From: Phaeodactylum tricornutum CCAP 1055/1
Taxonomy: Eukaryota; Bacillariophyta; Bacillariophyceae; Surirellales; Neidiaceae
Assembly: GCF_000150955.2 (NCBI RefSeq)
Contig: NC_011673.1
Coordinates: 62,001-126,000 of the forward strand
DNA length: 64,000 nt
Direction: 5' to 3'
The position numbers were made by a program, and so were the translations under genes. Under the pieces are notes generated by a model. The model was not told the DNA's origin. It made no database searches and saw nothing but the letters and a program-made list of their open reading frames with translations. This document shows, one piece after another, positions 1-11,786 of the stretch (position 1 is its first letter; each line of letters begins with the position of its first letter).

Positions 1-156
1 CTTTGTTGATGTTGTTGTTGCGTAAGGACTCGACGCAGTCCTCAAAGCGGGGTGTGAGATAGGAAAGAAAGTGTGACGGCGGTTTGGCTTCGCTCGTGGC
101 GATCCAGAATCGTTTACTGACGAGTTCCACTTGCACTGCGGATAGTTTCTGAGTAC

Positions 157-224
<68 letters not shown>

Positions 225-409
225 GGATCGTCGTCGGTATCGTCGGGTGTGAGACCCCAGCGTTTGCGTTTCCCCGTGGATGAGGTTGTGGAATTGGCGT
301 CGGCGGTGCCGTCGTGCGTAACGGGGACGGGTTGTCCCGTGAGGCGCGCCGCAATGGCCTTGGCACGCTGGATGGCCTCGTCGGCTAGTTGACTTTGCGT
401 AACGTCCAT
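1..409 (-). CDS. 5' part of an uncharacterised protein with a poly-Asn tract (partial)
   Basis: The frame opens at an ATG at 409 and stays open to the left edge (136 codons, no stop), so the C-terminal part lies outside the window. The N-terminus looks helical and is followed by a basic KRKRWG motif, an acidic stretch (DDTDDD), a run of about 22 Asn codons (158-223) and a conserved-looking stretch rich in aromatic residues (VSKRFWIATSEAKPPSHFLS). I prefer this frame because the other frames through the repeat give only poly-Gln, poly-Leu, poly-Cys or similar, with no protein-like flanks. The RKRxW context recalls RNA-binding or splicing proteins, but I do not recognise the family. It is divergent from the ERO1 fusion gene across about 610 bp. 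Confidence 0.55.
158..223 (+). repeat. (GTT)22 trinucleotide microsatellite
   Basis: Twenty-two uninterrupted GTT units. They encode poly-Asn in the minus-strand gene. The purity and length suggest allele-length variability. Confidence 0.95.
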
Positions 410-1023
410 TGTCTCTGGTGCACGCAGTAACACACTCGACGTGTGTGTGTAGTATGGGTGGGGAACAACAGGTACGGGTTGTGGATCCGTGGTGAATAGT
501 TACGGTAATGACAGTGTAGACCGTTCGTGAGGGAGCGAGACCAATCAATATAGTGTTACGAGAGGGAGCAATGGGCTGTCGACACGAGACGGATTGGAAA
601 ACCGACCATATACCTATACACCTACCCTAGTTTGAATCGCACGGCTTGGAACGAAACCTCCACGTGGCAGAACAACGCGGAGGGTTCCTCAACCGTGTGG
701 CGTAATACCTATACTGACTGGTACAGGTTTGGTAAGAAACCTGTAAGTAGCCTGCCGTGACTGTTCGTGTTGCGTTCCATTCTTTTCACCTACCTACCGT
801 ACGTCCGTCCACTCACGCACGGGACCAAAACGAATCGAATCGAGTCGATCCCCGTGCGTGACCCCGTTTGGGTCACACACAACAGTCCTCTCTAATACGG
901 TATTATGGCGTGCCATTCCATTCGACGCCATTCTACACTGGCACCGTTCCTCACAATCCCGTTGCCGTCCGTTTGGGAAACTTGCTTGACACAATCCCAC
1001 CATCGACGGCATTTGGAGACACG
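410..1023. other. Divergent intergenic region, likely bidirectional promoter
   Basis: No coding sequence was found between the minus-strand Asn-tract gene and the plus-strand ERO1 fusion. The fusion's frame is open back to about 868 but has no ATG before 1024, so part of this stretch may be 5' UTR. Confidence 0.6.
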
Positions 1024-2740
1024 ATGCGGCGGATTCGTGCCGAGCGTCGTAGTGTACGCCACGAGTCCACGACCGAGCCTTGGTTCCCGTGGTCTCGAAA
1101 CACCCTTCCCGGACGGATAGTCACCGTCGTATGCCTGTGTGGCATCGTGGGGATCTCCCCGTCGGTCGTCCTCGCCGTGGAAGAAACACACGGGTCGTCG
1201 CCCATCCTCCAGGCTCCGACGAACGAGTATCGATTCGTCAACACTCCGGCGGCACGACACGCCACACACACTCCTCCGCCTGGAACCAGCGGTCCCATCG
1301 ACGACGTTCTCTGCAACGTGGAAGACTTGGAAGCCGCCAACGATTCCCAACTGTACACCATTCTACACGAACTCGTACAGACACACTTCTTTCGGAATTA
1401 CGTCGTGGATCTTAATCACAATTGCCCCCTCCGTGCCTGGACTGCCGCAGCGGGTGACGACGAACACGCGGAACCGGAGGAGTTCAAATGTGCCGGAATT
1501 CCCTCCTCGCCTCTGGGATTCGGTGATGACCTGACAACATTCGGTTATCAAGAACCCGAAGAAGACGAAGCCCCTCTGTGTCACCTGGCTCCGGACGACG
1601 ACGACGCGGATCCCGATAGTCCAGACAATCCCGCACACATTCCCTGGTCGCTGGCGAGTAGCACCCGTACGGATACCACTGCTACTACCACCGATCCTAC
1701 CAACGGCATGCTCGAATCCAACGTCCTCTCCACGATTCAAAAACAAGGTTTCCAATCCACGGAACAGAAAAACACCTTTGCCTGGAAAAGTCACGTAGAT
1801 ATGGTCGTTGTGGAAGATCCCACACGGGAGCAACAGGAAGACTGTGCCAACGATGGCTTTTGGATGGATTTGTGCGATCGCATCGGACAAGGTCCCGACT
1901 CGAACACCATCAACCTGGTCAAGAATCCCGAACACAACACCGGCTACAACGGGACACACATTTGGAAAGCCATTTACGACGAAAATTGCGTCGTCGTGGA
2001 TGGACAACCCGACGAAACGTGTCTCGAAGAACGTGTCCTCTATCGACTCTTATCCGGTTTGCACACGTCAACCACCGTTTCCATTGCCAGACACTACTAC
2101 GCACCATCCAAACGCAAAGGACGAGATTCCTGGCAAGCCAACCCTTCCTACTTTATGCAAAAATTCTATTCCGAAAACGACGTACACAAGGATACCAACG
2201 ATTCCCACATTCGAAATTTGCATTTCTCCTACCTCGTCTTGTTGCGGGCCCTGCACAAGTACGCACCGGAATTGTACAAACTCGACATTCGGACCGGCAA
2301 CGTCGTGGAAGACGAAACAGCCACCGTTCTGCTCAAACGCCTACTGGATACATCCATTCTCAAATCATGTTCCGGAGTCTTTGCCGCATTTGACGAGTCC
2401 GTCCTCTTTACCGCATCGCCGGATCCGTCGGTGACGACAATCCAAGGCAGCAGTGCCGACGCGGCGACAACCAGCATTGCCGACGTCCACATACTGCAAG
2501 AGAATTTCAAAGGCGTCTTTCACAACGTTAGCGCCATTCTGGATTGCGTCCAGTGTCAACGCTGCAAACTGCACGGGAAAATGGCCATGATGGGATACGG
2601 AGCGGCACTGAAAATCTTGTTGACCTCCTCACCGTCCCTCGAGCGCAACGAAGTTGTCGCCCTCGTCAATACTATTGCAAAGTTTTCCACGTCCATCAAA
2701 GATGTGCGAACTCTGACGCACATGTACTGGACTGAACAGC

Positions 2741-2777
<37 letters not shown>

Positions 2778-4938
2778 GCAGCAAAACACGGAAAATACAT
2801 TGTCTGCGACCTTGAGTTCCGCTGCTTCTTCCAGTGAACCATCGCCTCGGTTTTTTTCGAGCATGTCGCTAGATTCGTCGGAGTTAGTCGATCAGGCCGT
2901 TGGTGTGGTGGCCGAGCTCGGACGTCAAAAGATGATTGATCTGCAACGCGAAGAAGAACTCGTCCACTTGGCTCTTTCGCGGAATCTCGATTTGCTGATT
3001 CTCGCTAAACATTACGGTACGGACGTACCTCGATTTTACCAGCTATCGACTGCTCTGGGAAATGGGCACGCCGTTGCCTCAGCCAACTCAGAACCCGACG
3101 CGATTATTGTTGGGAGCGGACTCGCTGGCATGGCGGCAGCGCTGAATATTCTCGATCGCGGCGGACGTGTGGTAATGATTGAAAAGGAACATTTGCTGGG
3201 TGGCAACTCCAACAAGGCTAGCTCCGGGATCAATGCGTATCGGGACGACAATGGTGCAGATGCACTTGAAGTCTTTCGAAATGATACCATTCGATCGGCT
3301 GGTTCTTCGGCGCGCTTGGATTTAGTCGACGTCCTCGTCTCCAAGAGCGCCTCGGCTGTGGAATGGTTGCAGTCACGCACTGGAGTCGACCTGTCGCTTG
3401 TTGCGCAGTTGGGGGGACACTCTGCTAAACGAACGCACAGGCCGAGGAGTGGCATGGTCGGTGCGGAAGTCATTTTTGGCATGCAGAAAGCCGTCAAACA
3501 ATATGAAAAGACCGGAGAAGTCACGATACTGATCGACAGCAAAGTGACGCGACTCGTGACAGAAGGTGGACGTGTGGTGGGAGTTGAATACGCGAGCTCT
3601 AAGAAGGACAACACCACCGAGCCTTACAAAATTCATGCGGCCAACGTTGTCCTGGCGACGGGAGGATTTGCGTCGGATCGATCGAAAGGCTCATTTTTGG
3701 AACACTACCGTCCGGAACTCCTCAAGCTGCCTACAACGGCGGGCGCGTTTTCTACCGGAGATGGTGTGGCATTGGCAACGGCTCTCGGTGCTGGGATTGT
3801 GGATATGGACAAGGTCCAGGTACATCCGACAGGTTGGGTGGACCCATTAGACCCAGACAATCCCAGCAAAATACTTGCTGCTGAGCTTATGCGAGGTGTC
3901 GGAGGTTTACTGATCAACGACGATGGCAATCGCTTTTGTGACGAGCTCGGGACACGTGCGTACGTGACGGATCGAATGCTTTCACACGATGAAGGCTACT
4001 CGAGAACTAGGCAGTGGAACGTCAATGCGACAATCCCAATTTTCTCGTTGGTATTGGCTTCATCGGCTGCTGAAGATGGTATGAAACATGTCGACTTGTA
4101 CTCACACAAGGGATTGCTAAAACGACTGGAAGGGTTGTCGGAGCTCGCTGAATGGATGGAGGTGCCAGTCGACAAGTTGTCTGAGACCCTGCAAAAATAT
4201 CGCTCTGCTGGTGACGTAGGGGAAGACGAGTTTGGAAAGAAGGAATTCCGTGGGACACCCTTGGAAGACTTGCAAAATGAAGTATTTTACGCTGGAAAAG
4301 TAACGCCTGTCTTGCATTATTGCATGGGTGGCATTACCATAAACGCAAACGGGAAGGTAGTGGCTGAAAATGGCGAAGAAATTCCAGGACTTTTTGCGGC
4401 TGGAGAAGTAACAGGAGGCGTCCACGGAGTCAATCGGCTAGCTGGGAATTCTTTACTGGAATGCACGGTATTTGGTACCGTTGTGGGGCAAACGGTCCCG
4501 ATCAAGAAAAGTGCTTCCCTGATGAGCGAGATTTACAAGAGAGAAGATGATGCACCATCAGCAACGAAGGACCTTCGGTCGGTTTCGCTAGCTGAGCTCC
4601 AGCAACATAGTACTCCCGAAGATTGCTGGGTTGCCATTGCAGGCGTCGTTTACGATCTGACCGAGTTTGCTGACGAGCATCCAGCTGGACCCGATTCGAT
4701 ACACGAATTGGCCGGAAAAGATGGTACGAAATCTTTCTTAGCAGTCCACAGCCTTGGAATTCTTGACGATTTCGACGAAGAAAGGATAGGAAGTTTCAAT
4801 GAGACATTGAAAGAGGACTTTTTAACCACCAATAAGTCGGTCGCCGGGACTGCCGGAGACAGCAAGAGCGATACACTTGTGAAACCCTCTGCCGCTTCGC
4901 GATCTGGTGGGCTCTGGGACAGCCTTATTGGTCGGTAG
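1024..4938 (+). CDS. ERO1: ERO1 thiol oxidase - fumarate reductase - cytochrome b5 fusion protein
   Basis: A single intronless ORF of 1304 aa. A hydrophobic stretch near residues 30-50 fits a signal peptide or anchor. Residues about 95-570 are ERO1: NPEHNTGYNG, GLHTSTTVSIARHYY, NLHFSYLVLLRALHKYAPEL, and the flavin-proximal CxxCxxC at C508/C511/C514 followed by LHGKMAMMGYGAALKIL. A linker contains a 16-Gln run (Q572-587). Residues about 690-1160 are a flavocytochrome-c-type fumarate reductase (OSM1/FRDS type): GSGLAG FAD site near 696, HPTG (H934), R957 and NRLAGNS (R1138). Residues about 1190-1265 are cytochrome b5 with haem ligands H1219 (HPAG) and H1242. Family knowledge: ERO1 oxidises PDI in the ER and passes electrons to O2, and yeast soluble fumarate reductases can accept electrons from Ero1 FAD without oxygen. 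Inference: one ER protein able to send disulfide-derived electrons to fumarate. No KDEL-like tail. The canonical CxxxxC shuttle pair is not evident (C156 has no partner at +5). Confidence 0.9.
2737..2784 (+). repeat. CAA/CAG run encoding 16 Gln in the fusion linker
   Basis: Mostly CAA with CAG at both ends, in frame. It lies in the linker between the ERO1 and fumarate-reductase domains. Confidence 0.95.
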
Positions 4939-5102
4939 ATTTTCTGTAAACGTTATTTCCATTAGAATAGGTAATTTTGTAGAAATAAAAATTGGAATTT
5001 TAGTCTCGAAGGGAAACATATTTTGTACACATGCGACTCGTCGTAATCGATCGTATGGAACAGTGCGATTTGTCATGCACCACGGAACAGAGCCCTCATT
5101 CT

Positions 5103-7595
5103 TTAGACAATCAGAGAAGCCCGCGATCTTAGTTCCGGTGTAATTTCTTCGTGAATGTAAACAAGAAATAAAAGCCCAGACTTGTGCAAAGCCGACTTTT
5201 CGGTTGAGAAAGCCGTCATGGAAGGCGTGTCCTCAATAATTTCTCGGATACACAACTGAGCGTCAACTGTTTCGCAATGCAGTTCAACACATACCAACGA
5301 CTCAGGTCCGAACTGAAGTATATCGTCACGCAGATTAGGCGTATCGCTAGGATCGTACAGGCTCTTCATCATTTTGTATTCACTAGAGTTGACATGTTCG
5401 ATGCAACGGACATCCACTATCTTTTTCGTGGAAGCGAAAATGCTCTTAATTAGAGACCGATCTTTCGACAGGATGACCGCAGGTGCCAATGTTTTGGCTA
5501 GCCAGAAGTCGAAAATGATCGAGAGCTCTTCCAGATTGAGAGGAACGCTTGCACCGACGGCGCCAAGTTGCCGTGAACGAAGCTTTTCAATTGCTAGCAT
5601 GGTACGCGGATCAAAGGTTCGCTGTTTGGATGGGATAATGTTGCCCATACTACCGATTTTCAATTCCATTGACTGGATGCCATTCGCCGAAATCTTATAG
5701 CTGTCGCTCTTTTTGACGATAGACACGTGTATATGCAATAGCTGGCTTGTTATTGCGAGCGTAGAACATGTATAGAAAGCAAGCATGCGCAAGTGCCGCA
5801 CAAGAGGTCGAGTATCTCCAATTCCCAAAGGAATGTCCAAACAAAGAGTGCAGTTGCCCAGAATGAACTGTGGAAGACGATCTTGCAGGCATTGCAGAAA
5901 ATATGAATTGGCGAAGCGGACTCGGTCTTCACCGGATACCGCTATCATTTCGACACAGACCAAATTTTGAAACATGTGCAGTTTGCTCAATGCTTGATAG
6001 GACGACACGCCCAAGACATAGTTCGATGTGAACAACGGAATGATTGTGGCTTCTTCACTGATACCACGCCTTGACGAGTTACGTGGGATGCCGGCATCTC
6101 CCTGACAGTCACCGGTTCGTCCGGAAAACCGCTGACTAATGAGCTGAGCGGTGGCTAATTGATTGGGATCAGCATTCGCATCGTCTCGAGACATTTCTTC
6201 CAAATTTACGACTACCAAGCCCGGTTTGCTCTGTCTCATGGTCATGCGTCGGCCTCGAATAATACTCATGACGGAAAGATCGTTGTTGTTGGGTCGTAGT
6301 TCGAGCTCTAACCGCAACGTATCCATGGGCTTGTTGAGATTTTGCTTTACAAAGCGCACCACAATTTCGGGATCGGCATACTGCTCCACCGTCGCATTAA
6401 GTGCAGGGGCAAAGGCGTGAGCCAGACTCGATTTGCCCACCCCAGCTTTGCCATGCAAATAAAAGCAGAGCGGAAAGGTGGGGGTAAAGTGAGCGTTGAG
6501 CTGTATGGGAACAGTCGAGTCCCGGGTCACGCCTGACAGGAAGTAATGGTTCAGGCTGGGTGCCAACAATGTCTGGATCTCGGTCGCACAAAAGTAGCCT
6601 TGTCGGAGAAGCTGAGTCCAAAAAGTGTCGACCATCAACTCGGAAACTGCCTCAGCCCCGCGAGTCAAAGCCGTGTACAAAGACGGTAAGAAGGTAAACT
6701 TGGGAGGCGCAAGCAAATCTACGTCCGGCTCGTACAAATATATAGTGATTCGCTGATACTTTTCTATGTGCGAATCTTTGAAGTACACGTCTTTGATGAC
6801 GAGATCATAATATTGTGTAAAGAGCTGCATGTGAACGTTGGAGACGGTGGAATAGCAACAGAGAATCCTCTCGTGCTCGTGTTGAAGCTGCTCAACACGA
6901 AGCCTGGGGTCGCTTTGTACCGCAGTTTGAATCAACCCGGCAATCTTTTCCGGCACCTTGCGACTAGCTGCGTATATTTGCTCGGATATTGAATCCAAAG
7001 ACGACGTTCCTAGCAATCGACATTCTGTTTCAGCTTGGTCGACGAGTTTTTGCACTTCGGTGTCCTGTAGGGCGTCAGGACAGGCCTCCCGTAGACGGTC
7101 GCAAAAGAGCAAGAGGCTGAACACCATCTTGAACGACGAAGTGTAGAGGCGTTCCAGCGTCTCCTGGTGTGGATACAGGCCAAACATTACAATCAAGAAT
7201 TCTCTCGCCAGATTTCTTTGGTTGTCGTATATGCTATTCTTTGGTGGGCCTTGGCTTCCCTTCTCGCACTTGAGCCGGAACGAATCCTTGTACAACGACA
7301 AACCTGGTCGAGGCGACATGACAGTCGACGTGCGAAAGCCGTTTTCGTCGAGCACTGTGCGCAACGCATCCAAATTATTCTTGATTTTTGTTTGTTGCAG
7401 CGAATCCGGAAGCCGAGGCCGAGGCCGATCGGTAGTCGCCACGAGAAGCGAACGAAGAATCCTCCAACACTGGCAAACGGCCAGAGTTTCGTCCACTTCC
7501 GAGGACCGACGAGCCCTTTTAAATGTGAGCTCGCCTGTGCTAGTCAACGGACGACATTTCGTGTGAGGTACGGCCTTGGATGGTGGTAGGCTCAT
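5103..7595 (-). CDS. Uncharacterised P-loop NTPase (830 aa)
   Basis: One uninterrupted ORF. The frame continues upstream of 7595 only through a non-ATG codon, so I take ATG 7595. A Walker A motif, HGKAGVGKSSLA (GKAGVGKSS from residue 382, K388), lies mid-protein and is followed about 75 residues later by a Walker-B-like hydrophobic strand ending NLEEM. The N-terminal 370 residues look largely helical, with no membrane segment or targeting signal that I can see. The region after the P-loop contains FTSNYVLG, resembling the sensor region of AAA or STAND ATPases. I do not recognise the family and assign no substrate. It is convergent with the ERO1 fusion (164 bp between stops) and divergent from the OSCA-like channel gene. 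Confidence 0.75.
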   Translation of the reverse strand: MSLPPSKAVPHTKCRPLTSTGELTFKRARRSSEVDETLAVCQCWRILRSLLVATTDRPRPRLPDSLQQTKIKNNLDALRTVLDENGFRTSTVMSPRPGLSLYKDSFRLKCEKGSQGPPKNSIYDNQRNLAREFLIVMFGLYPHQETLERLYTSSFKMVFSLLLFCDRLREACPDALQDTEVQKLVDQAETECRLLGTSSLDSISEQIYAASRKVPEKIAGLIQTAVQSDPRLRVEQLQHEHERILCCYSTVSNVHMQLFTQYYDLVIKDVYFKDSHIEKYQRITIYLYEPDVDLLAPPKFTFLPSLYTALTRGAEAVSELMVDTFWTQLLRQGYFCATEIQTLLAPSLNHYFLSGVTRDSTVPIQLNAHFTPTFPLCFYLHGKAGVGKSSLAHAFAPALNATVEQYADPEIVVRFVKQNLNKPMDTLRLELELRPNNNDLSVMSIIRGRRMTMRQSKPGLVVVNLEEMSRDDANADPNQLATAQLISQRFSGRTGDCQGDAGIPRNSSRRGISEEATIIPLFTSNYVLGVSSYQALSKLHMFQNLVCVEMIAVSGEDRVRFANSYFLQCLQDRLPQFILGNCTLCLDIPLGIGDTRPLVRHLRMLAFYTCSTLAITSQLLHIHVSIVKKSDSYKISANGIQSMELKIGSMGNIIPSKQRTFDPRTMLAIEKLRSRQLGAVGASVPLNLEELSIIFDFWLAKTLAPAVILSKDRSLIKSIFASTKKIVDVRCIEHVNSSEYKMMKSLYDPSDTPNLRDDILQFGPESLVCVELHCETVDAQLCIREIIEDTPSMTAFSTEKSALHKSGLLFLVYIHEEITPELRSRASLIV

Positions 7596-8009
7596 TGGCC
7601 CGGCGGCGGATGTTGAATCGCTTAGGGCACAAAACGCCAACGCTCTCGAAAACGTTTGTGAAAAAAGAGAGGAAAACGTGAAAATGAGGAATTATGGCAG
7701 GATGATACAGACCCACAGGAAACCGTCGGATATATCCGCAATGACGTCACGAAAGATTTTTCTGGACTCCCGTTTCTTTTAATTCCCGGTTGCGCGGGAA
7801 TGGAAGAATGAAAGTTTCCGGGGACGGTTGGTGCGCGCCGGCCTATACAAAAAGGAAAGGAATTGCGTATTGGCCTGTCCGGTACAAACAGAAACGATGT
7901 CGCCGTAGCAAACAAGCAGCACTACGGAAAGAACAAAGCGCCGGTGAGGAGGGGAACTTTGGCGGAAGGCACTACCGACCCATTCGTCGCTTCCATTACG
8001 GACTGAGTC
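7596..8009. other. Divergent intergenic region, likely bidirectional promoter
   Basis: A short intergenic stretch between the P-loop NTPase and OSCA/TMEM63 start codons. No coding sequence or RNA gene seen. Confidence 0.55.
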
Positions 8010-11000
8010 ATGGACGAATCCATGGAATGGCAAGTCCCTTTGTGGATGCATCGATTGGCTCAAGTCCGAAAAACGCTCTTTTTACAAACAGTGGAACCGA
8101 TTATTGTCGCCCTGTTGGGACCCGTTGACGAAAGCGACAACGCACCGTATAACTATGTGCACAACTCTTACTACAGAGCAGCGCTTGTTGTGGACCCGTT
8201 GGCGTCTGGCGAGCTTGTTCAGAGCGAATCTCATCGTCGTCTGGGATTTTTGCCGAACTATGTGGCCAATGTCAAGGCCTTCAAGGAAACATCCATGAGT
8301 TTCGCAACGCTCTTCTTTCTTTTTGGATCACTCAGCTTCGTCTTTTTAATCTTCTTGTCCTGCTTCTACCATAATCAAAAGACTTCGCCCTTGTTTATAT
8401 CTCCGCGTAGGCATCGCTTGCCGAAACTGGTTCCGCCCCCGCTACCGGTGGAAGGGGTGAGTAACTCGTTGGAGATGTTGGTCACCTTGCTGAGTGTCGC
8501 GGCTTTGTGGAGACTAATCCCCAGTCTTTGCTACTGGTGTCCACCCATTTTTTGTACACTTGGAAGAGAGGGTTGTCCCTTTTGGTCGTTGGACTTTTGA
8601 CATTGTACTCATTCACTCGTTCTTTCACGAGGATGGTTGCTGATCCTTCTAACTCCCTTGCTTCCTTACGCCACAGTACTTTCATTGGGTCAAAGTTTGC
8701 TTTTACCTATCCGACGAAGAAATCATCAACCGCATCGGCTACGATGCCCTCGTCTTTTTGCGTTTTCACCGCTTGGCCTTGCGCTGCATTGTCAAAATGT
8801 CGGTCTTTTCCTTCATTGTCCTTTTACCATTGAACTTTACCGGCGGTGGGCACGCCAACGCCCAAGATTTGAAGGAGTATGTGGGGTCCCTCTTTTTTAC
8901 AGACTTTCTGCGCTTTACCATGGCCAACGTACAGTCTGGTTCTCCAAGACTTTGGGTCCACTGCTTTGCCGCCTATTTGTTGACGGGAATTGTGGTTCGT
9001 GAACTACTCATTGAATACGAGCATTTTGCCCTGATTCGGCACCGTTATCTTTTATCGAGTGAACCGCATTTACGAACCGTTTTGGTCACCAACATTCCAC
9101 GCCATCTGCGATCCGCCAGCAAGATAACTTCCTATTTCCGACACGTCTACCCGGACGCCGTCAAGTCCGTCTTTTTGTGCCAAAATTTGATTCAACTGGA
9201 AAAAATGGTACAAGCGCGGACCACGCTATTGTCCAATATCGAAACCGAGTTGCTCGTGCTGTGTCGTACGGAGAAAAAGAAACTGTACGAACAGTCGTAT
9301 CTCCGTCGCTCCATTCTAACGTTTCGTTTGAGGTATTGCAGTGCCGAAGACGGCACACAGGAACGCCTGGCCGACTACTACTCACAACTCGAAACCCTGA
9401 ACGAAGAAATTGAAAAGGAGCAACGCCGGAGACGTCGGATAATGAAAATGTTGGATCGAATGGAGTCGGGGGAAGGCTCTCGCGATATTGACTATGTCTT
9501 GGCTTCCCCCTTTGTATCGGACCGACCGAACCGCCAACAGCGACGAACGCTCGGTCTCGACAGTCCCGATTCACGCAACGAAACATACATGCCACCGGGA
9601 TTGGATAAAGGATCCGCACATCCGCCACCAATTCCGGAAGGAAATGAATGGCGTGGCGACTCAGAACCGAGTACGGGTGGTGAATCGGTGGAAACTTCAA
9701 CGTTTCCGCACCCAGGGAGCGCACAATTGCGGTCGCGGAGTCCCAGCGCAGTAGCTCCTGTCGATCCTGCAGGAGTCAGTGACGCCTGTGCAGATAAATC
9801 CAAATTGAATCGTAAACGTGGCAAACCGCTGGCACGGGCGAGACATGCCATTCGCCGGTATGCACGCCTCAATCGGGATGTTTCTTTCTTGGGTCGCCCG
9901 ATTCGTACAGCCGTCGAGGTACAGAGTGAAGGTCACATTGAGGATCACATTAACGAAGTGACGGACAAAGCTTTCGTGGTGATGCGAACATACACAGCAG
10001 CAACAATTGCCATTCAGTCCATGCATTCATCCAAGCCCGGAGCGATGCATGTCGTGACAGCCCCGGAACCGAGAGACATTTTGTGGTACAACATATATAT
10101 GTCGAAAGGGGCACAGCGAACTCGATCGTATATGGGAGAGTTTCTGGTGCTGCTATTAATTTCGTTCTATGCGATTCCGGTTGCACTTATCTCTTTGTTG
10201 GTCAGTGAAAATGCTTTGATTTCTAATTCGCCAAGGCTGGCCCAGTTGGATCAGGCGTCGACGTTCTTTTCGGCAGCGATCACTTTGGTTCAACCGTTGT
10301 GTATCGTGGGATTACAGCAGCTCTTACCGCCTCTATTCATGGTGATCGGAAGAGCGGAAGGAAGAATTGCGTTTAGTGATGCACAAATGCAAGCCTTCTC
10401 GCGCTACTTTTTGTTTCAAGTTTTGAATGTCTTTTTGGTGACGACCATTGCTGGATCGATCTTCGATACCGTTGCAATTATTATTGAAAATCCTGAGTCA
10501 GCCTTTGAAATGCTAGGAAATTCATTGCCGCGAATGTCATCGTTCTTCATCACGTTCGTGACGGTCAAGACGTTCCTGGCTCTGGGTTTAGAGCTCGTTC
10601 GGTGTGTCTCGCTAATTCAAGCCATGCTTCGATATATACTCTTTCCTAACGCTACTTTGCGGACAAAGCGAACCGTTATTGCCGCGCTACGATCCATCGA
10701 CGACCCAGGTTGGTTCCCTTTTCACAAAATTCTTGCTCAGGATATGCTGGTAGTGGTGATCAGTGTTGTTTTTGCGGTCGTCGCCCCCCTTGTGCTCTTG
10801 CCTTGCGCAATTTTTTGTCTGTTTTCGCGTATTATGTGGACGCATCACCACTTGTACGTGTACGAAGCCGTGTTTGAAAGTGGAGGTCAATTCTGGCCTA
10901 AAATCTTTCGGCGATTCGTGTTTGGACTGATCATTGCGCAAATGACTATTACGGGACAGTTTATTCTCAAAGATGCTCGGCATGAAGCGTATGCTACCAT

Positions 11001-11580
11001 TGCACTGATGTTTTTTACCTATATTTTTTTACGATCAACACGTGCCCGTTATGATCCCACCAGCTCGACGCTCCCATTGGAGGTGGCAACGGTGATGGAT
11101 ATTAATCTTCAAGCAGAAGAAGAGGCTGTACGGCAGCGACAAGACAGATCTGTTTCGAACATGCGGGGAAGTCCGTCCACAGATGAAACAGACGATGAGA
11201 ATCAAGGAATGTTTGTGGGGCGCCATGACCCCTTTCGAAAAGCTTATCTTCAGCCAGCCTTACGAGCGAATCCGCGGGCTCGTCCGGAGCAGCCCTTCCC
11301 ACCGGCCCAGCTAGGTCCGGAAGGAAGCCTTCTCCCCGATAGTGTGGACGACTGTAAGGAAGGTCTCTTCCAAGATAGTGGCGCTACTGTAAGTCTCAAG
11401 TCTATGAATCAACATGATCGAAAATTAGTCAATCGATGGTGGGAAGATCAGTTTCAGCAAGCTGGCGAACAAAATACGATAGGTATCTTGATCGGTGAAG
11501 AATGTGGCACGCTGACACTGTCCGGACTCACATCTCCTTACCAGCACCCGACCATTGCGGATCACCACACTTTAGTCTGA
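8010..11580 (+). CDS. OSCA/CSC1/TMEM63-type mechanosensitive cation channel, 2 exons
   Basis: Exons 8010-8456 and 8677-11580; the 220-bp intron is phase 0 with a GTGAGT donor and CACAG acceptor. The junction joins LPVEG to YFHWVKVCFYLSDEEI, restoring the family's first cytosolic segment (DEEIINRIGYDALVFLRF). Protein 1116 aa. The first membrane helix is in exon 1 (SFATLFFLFGSLSFVFLIFL); the RRM-like cytosolic domain (LVTNIPRHLRSASKI) follows the third helix. A long charged insert (about residues 390-560) precedes the signature APEPRDILWYNIYMS near residue 615, after which come the remaining pore helices. Family members form osmo- or stretch-gated Ca2+-permeable channels in the plasma membrane or endomembranes. 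The long charged C-terminal tail is less conserved. Confidence 0.88.
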
Positions 11581-11786
11581 AAATTGTTCACTTAAATGTA
11601 GTCAATGACGTGTAAGACGATTACTCGTTTAGTTTGGCTACGCGAAATTGAACTGTTTGATTCATATAAAACGTTGTGAACACAAATTAGTCGGGCGAAA
11701 CCTCGGACCCCAACGCGGATAGCCGTCTATTATCACGAAACCAATAAGAACGTACATTGACTAAGAATGATGACCTCAGTTTATCA

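Noticed and set aside
114-548. Poly-Gln, poly-Leu and similar ORFs across the GTT repeat
   Set aside because: They are alternative frames of the microsatellite; only the minus-strand Asn frame has protein-like flanks and an ATG that fits.
868-1023. N-terminal extension of the ERO1 fusion
   Set aside because: The extra frame starts at TTG. The ATG at 1024 is directly followed by the signal peptide.
2556-2864. Antisense ORF with poly-Cys inside the ERO1 fusion
   Set aside because: Shadow of the CAA/CAG run on the opposite strand.
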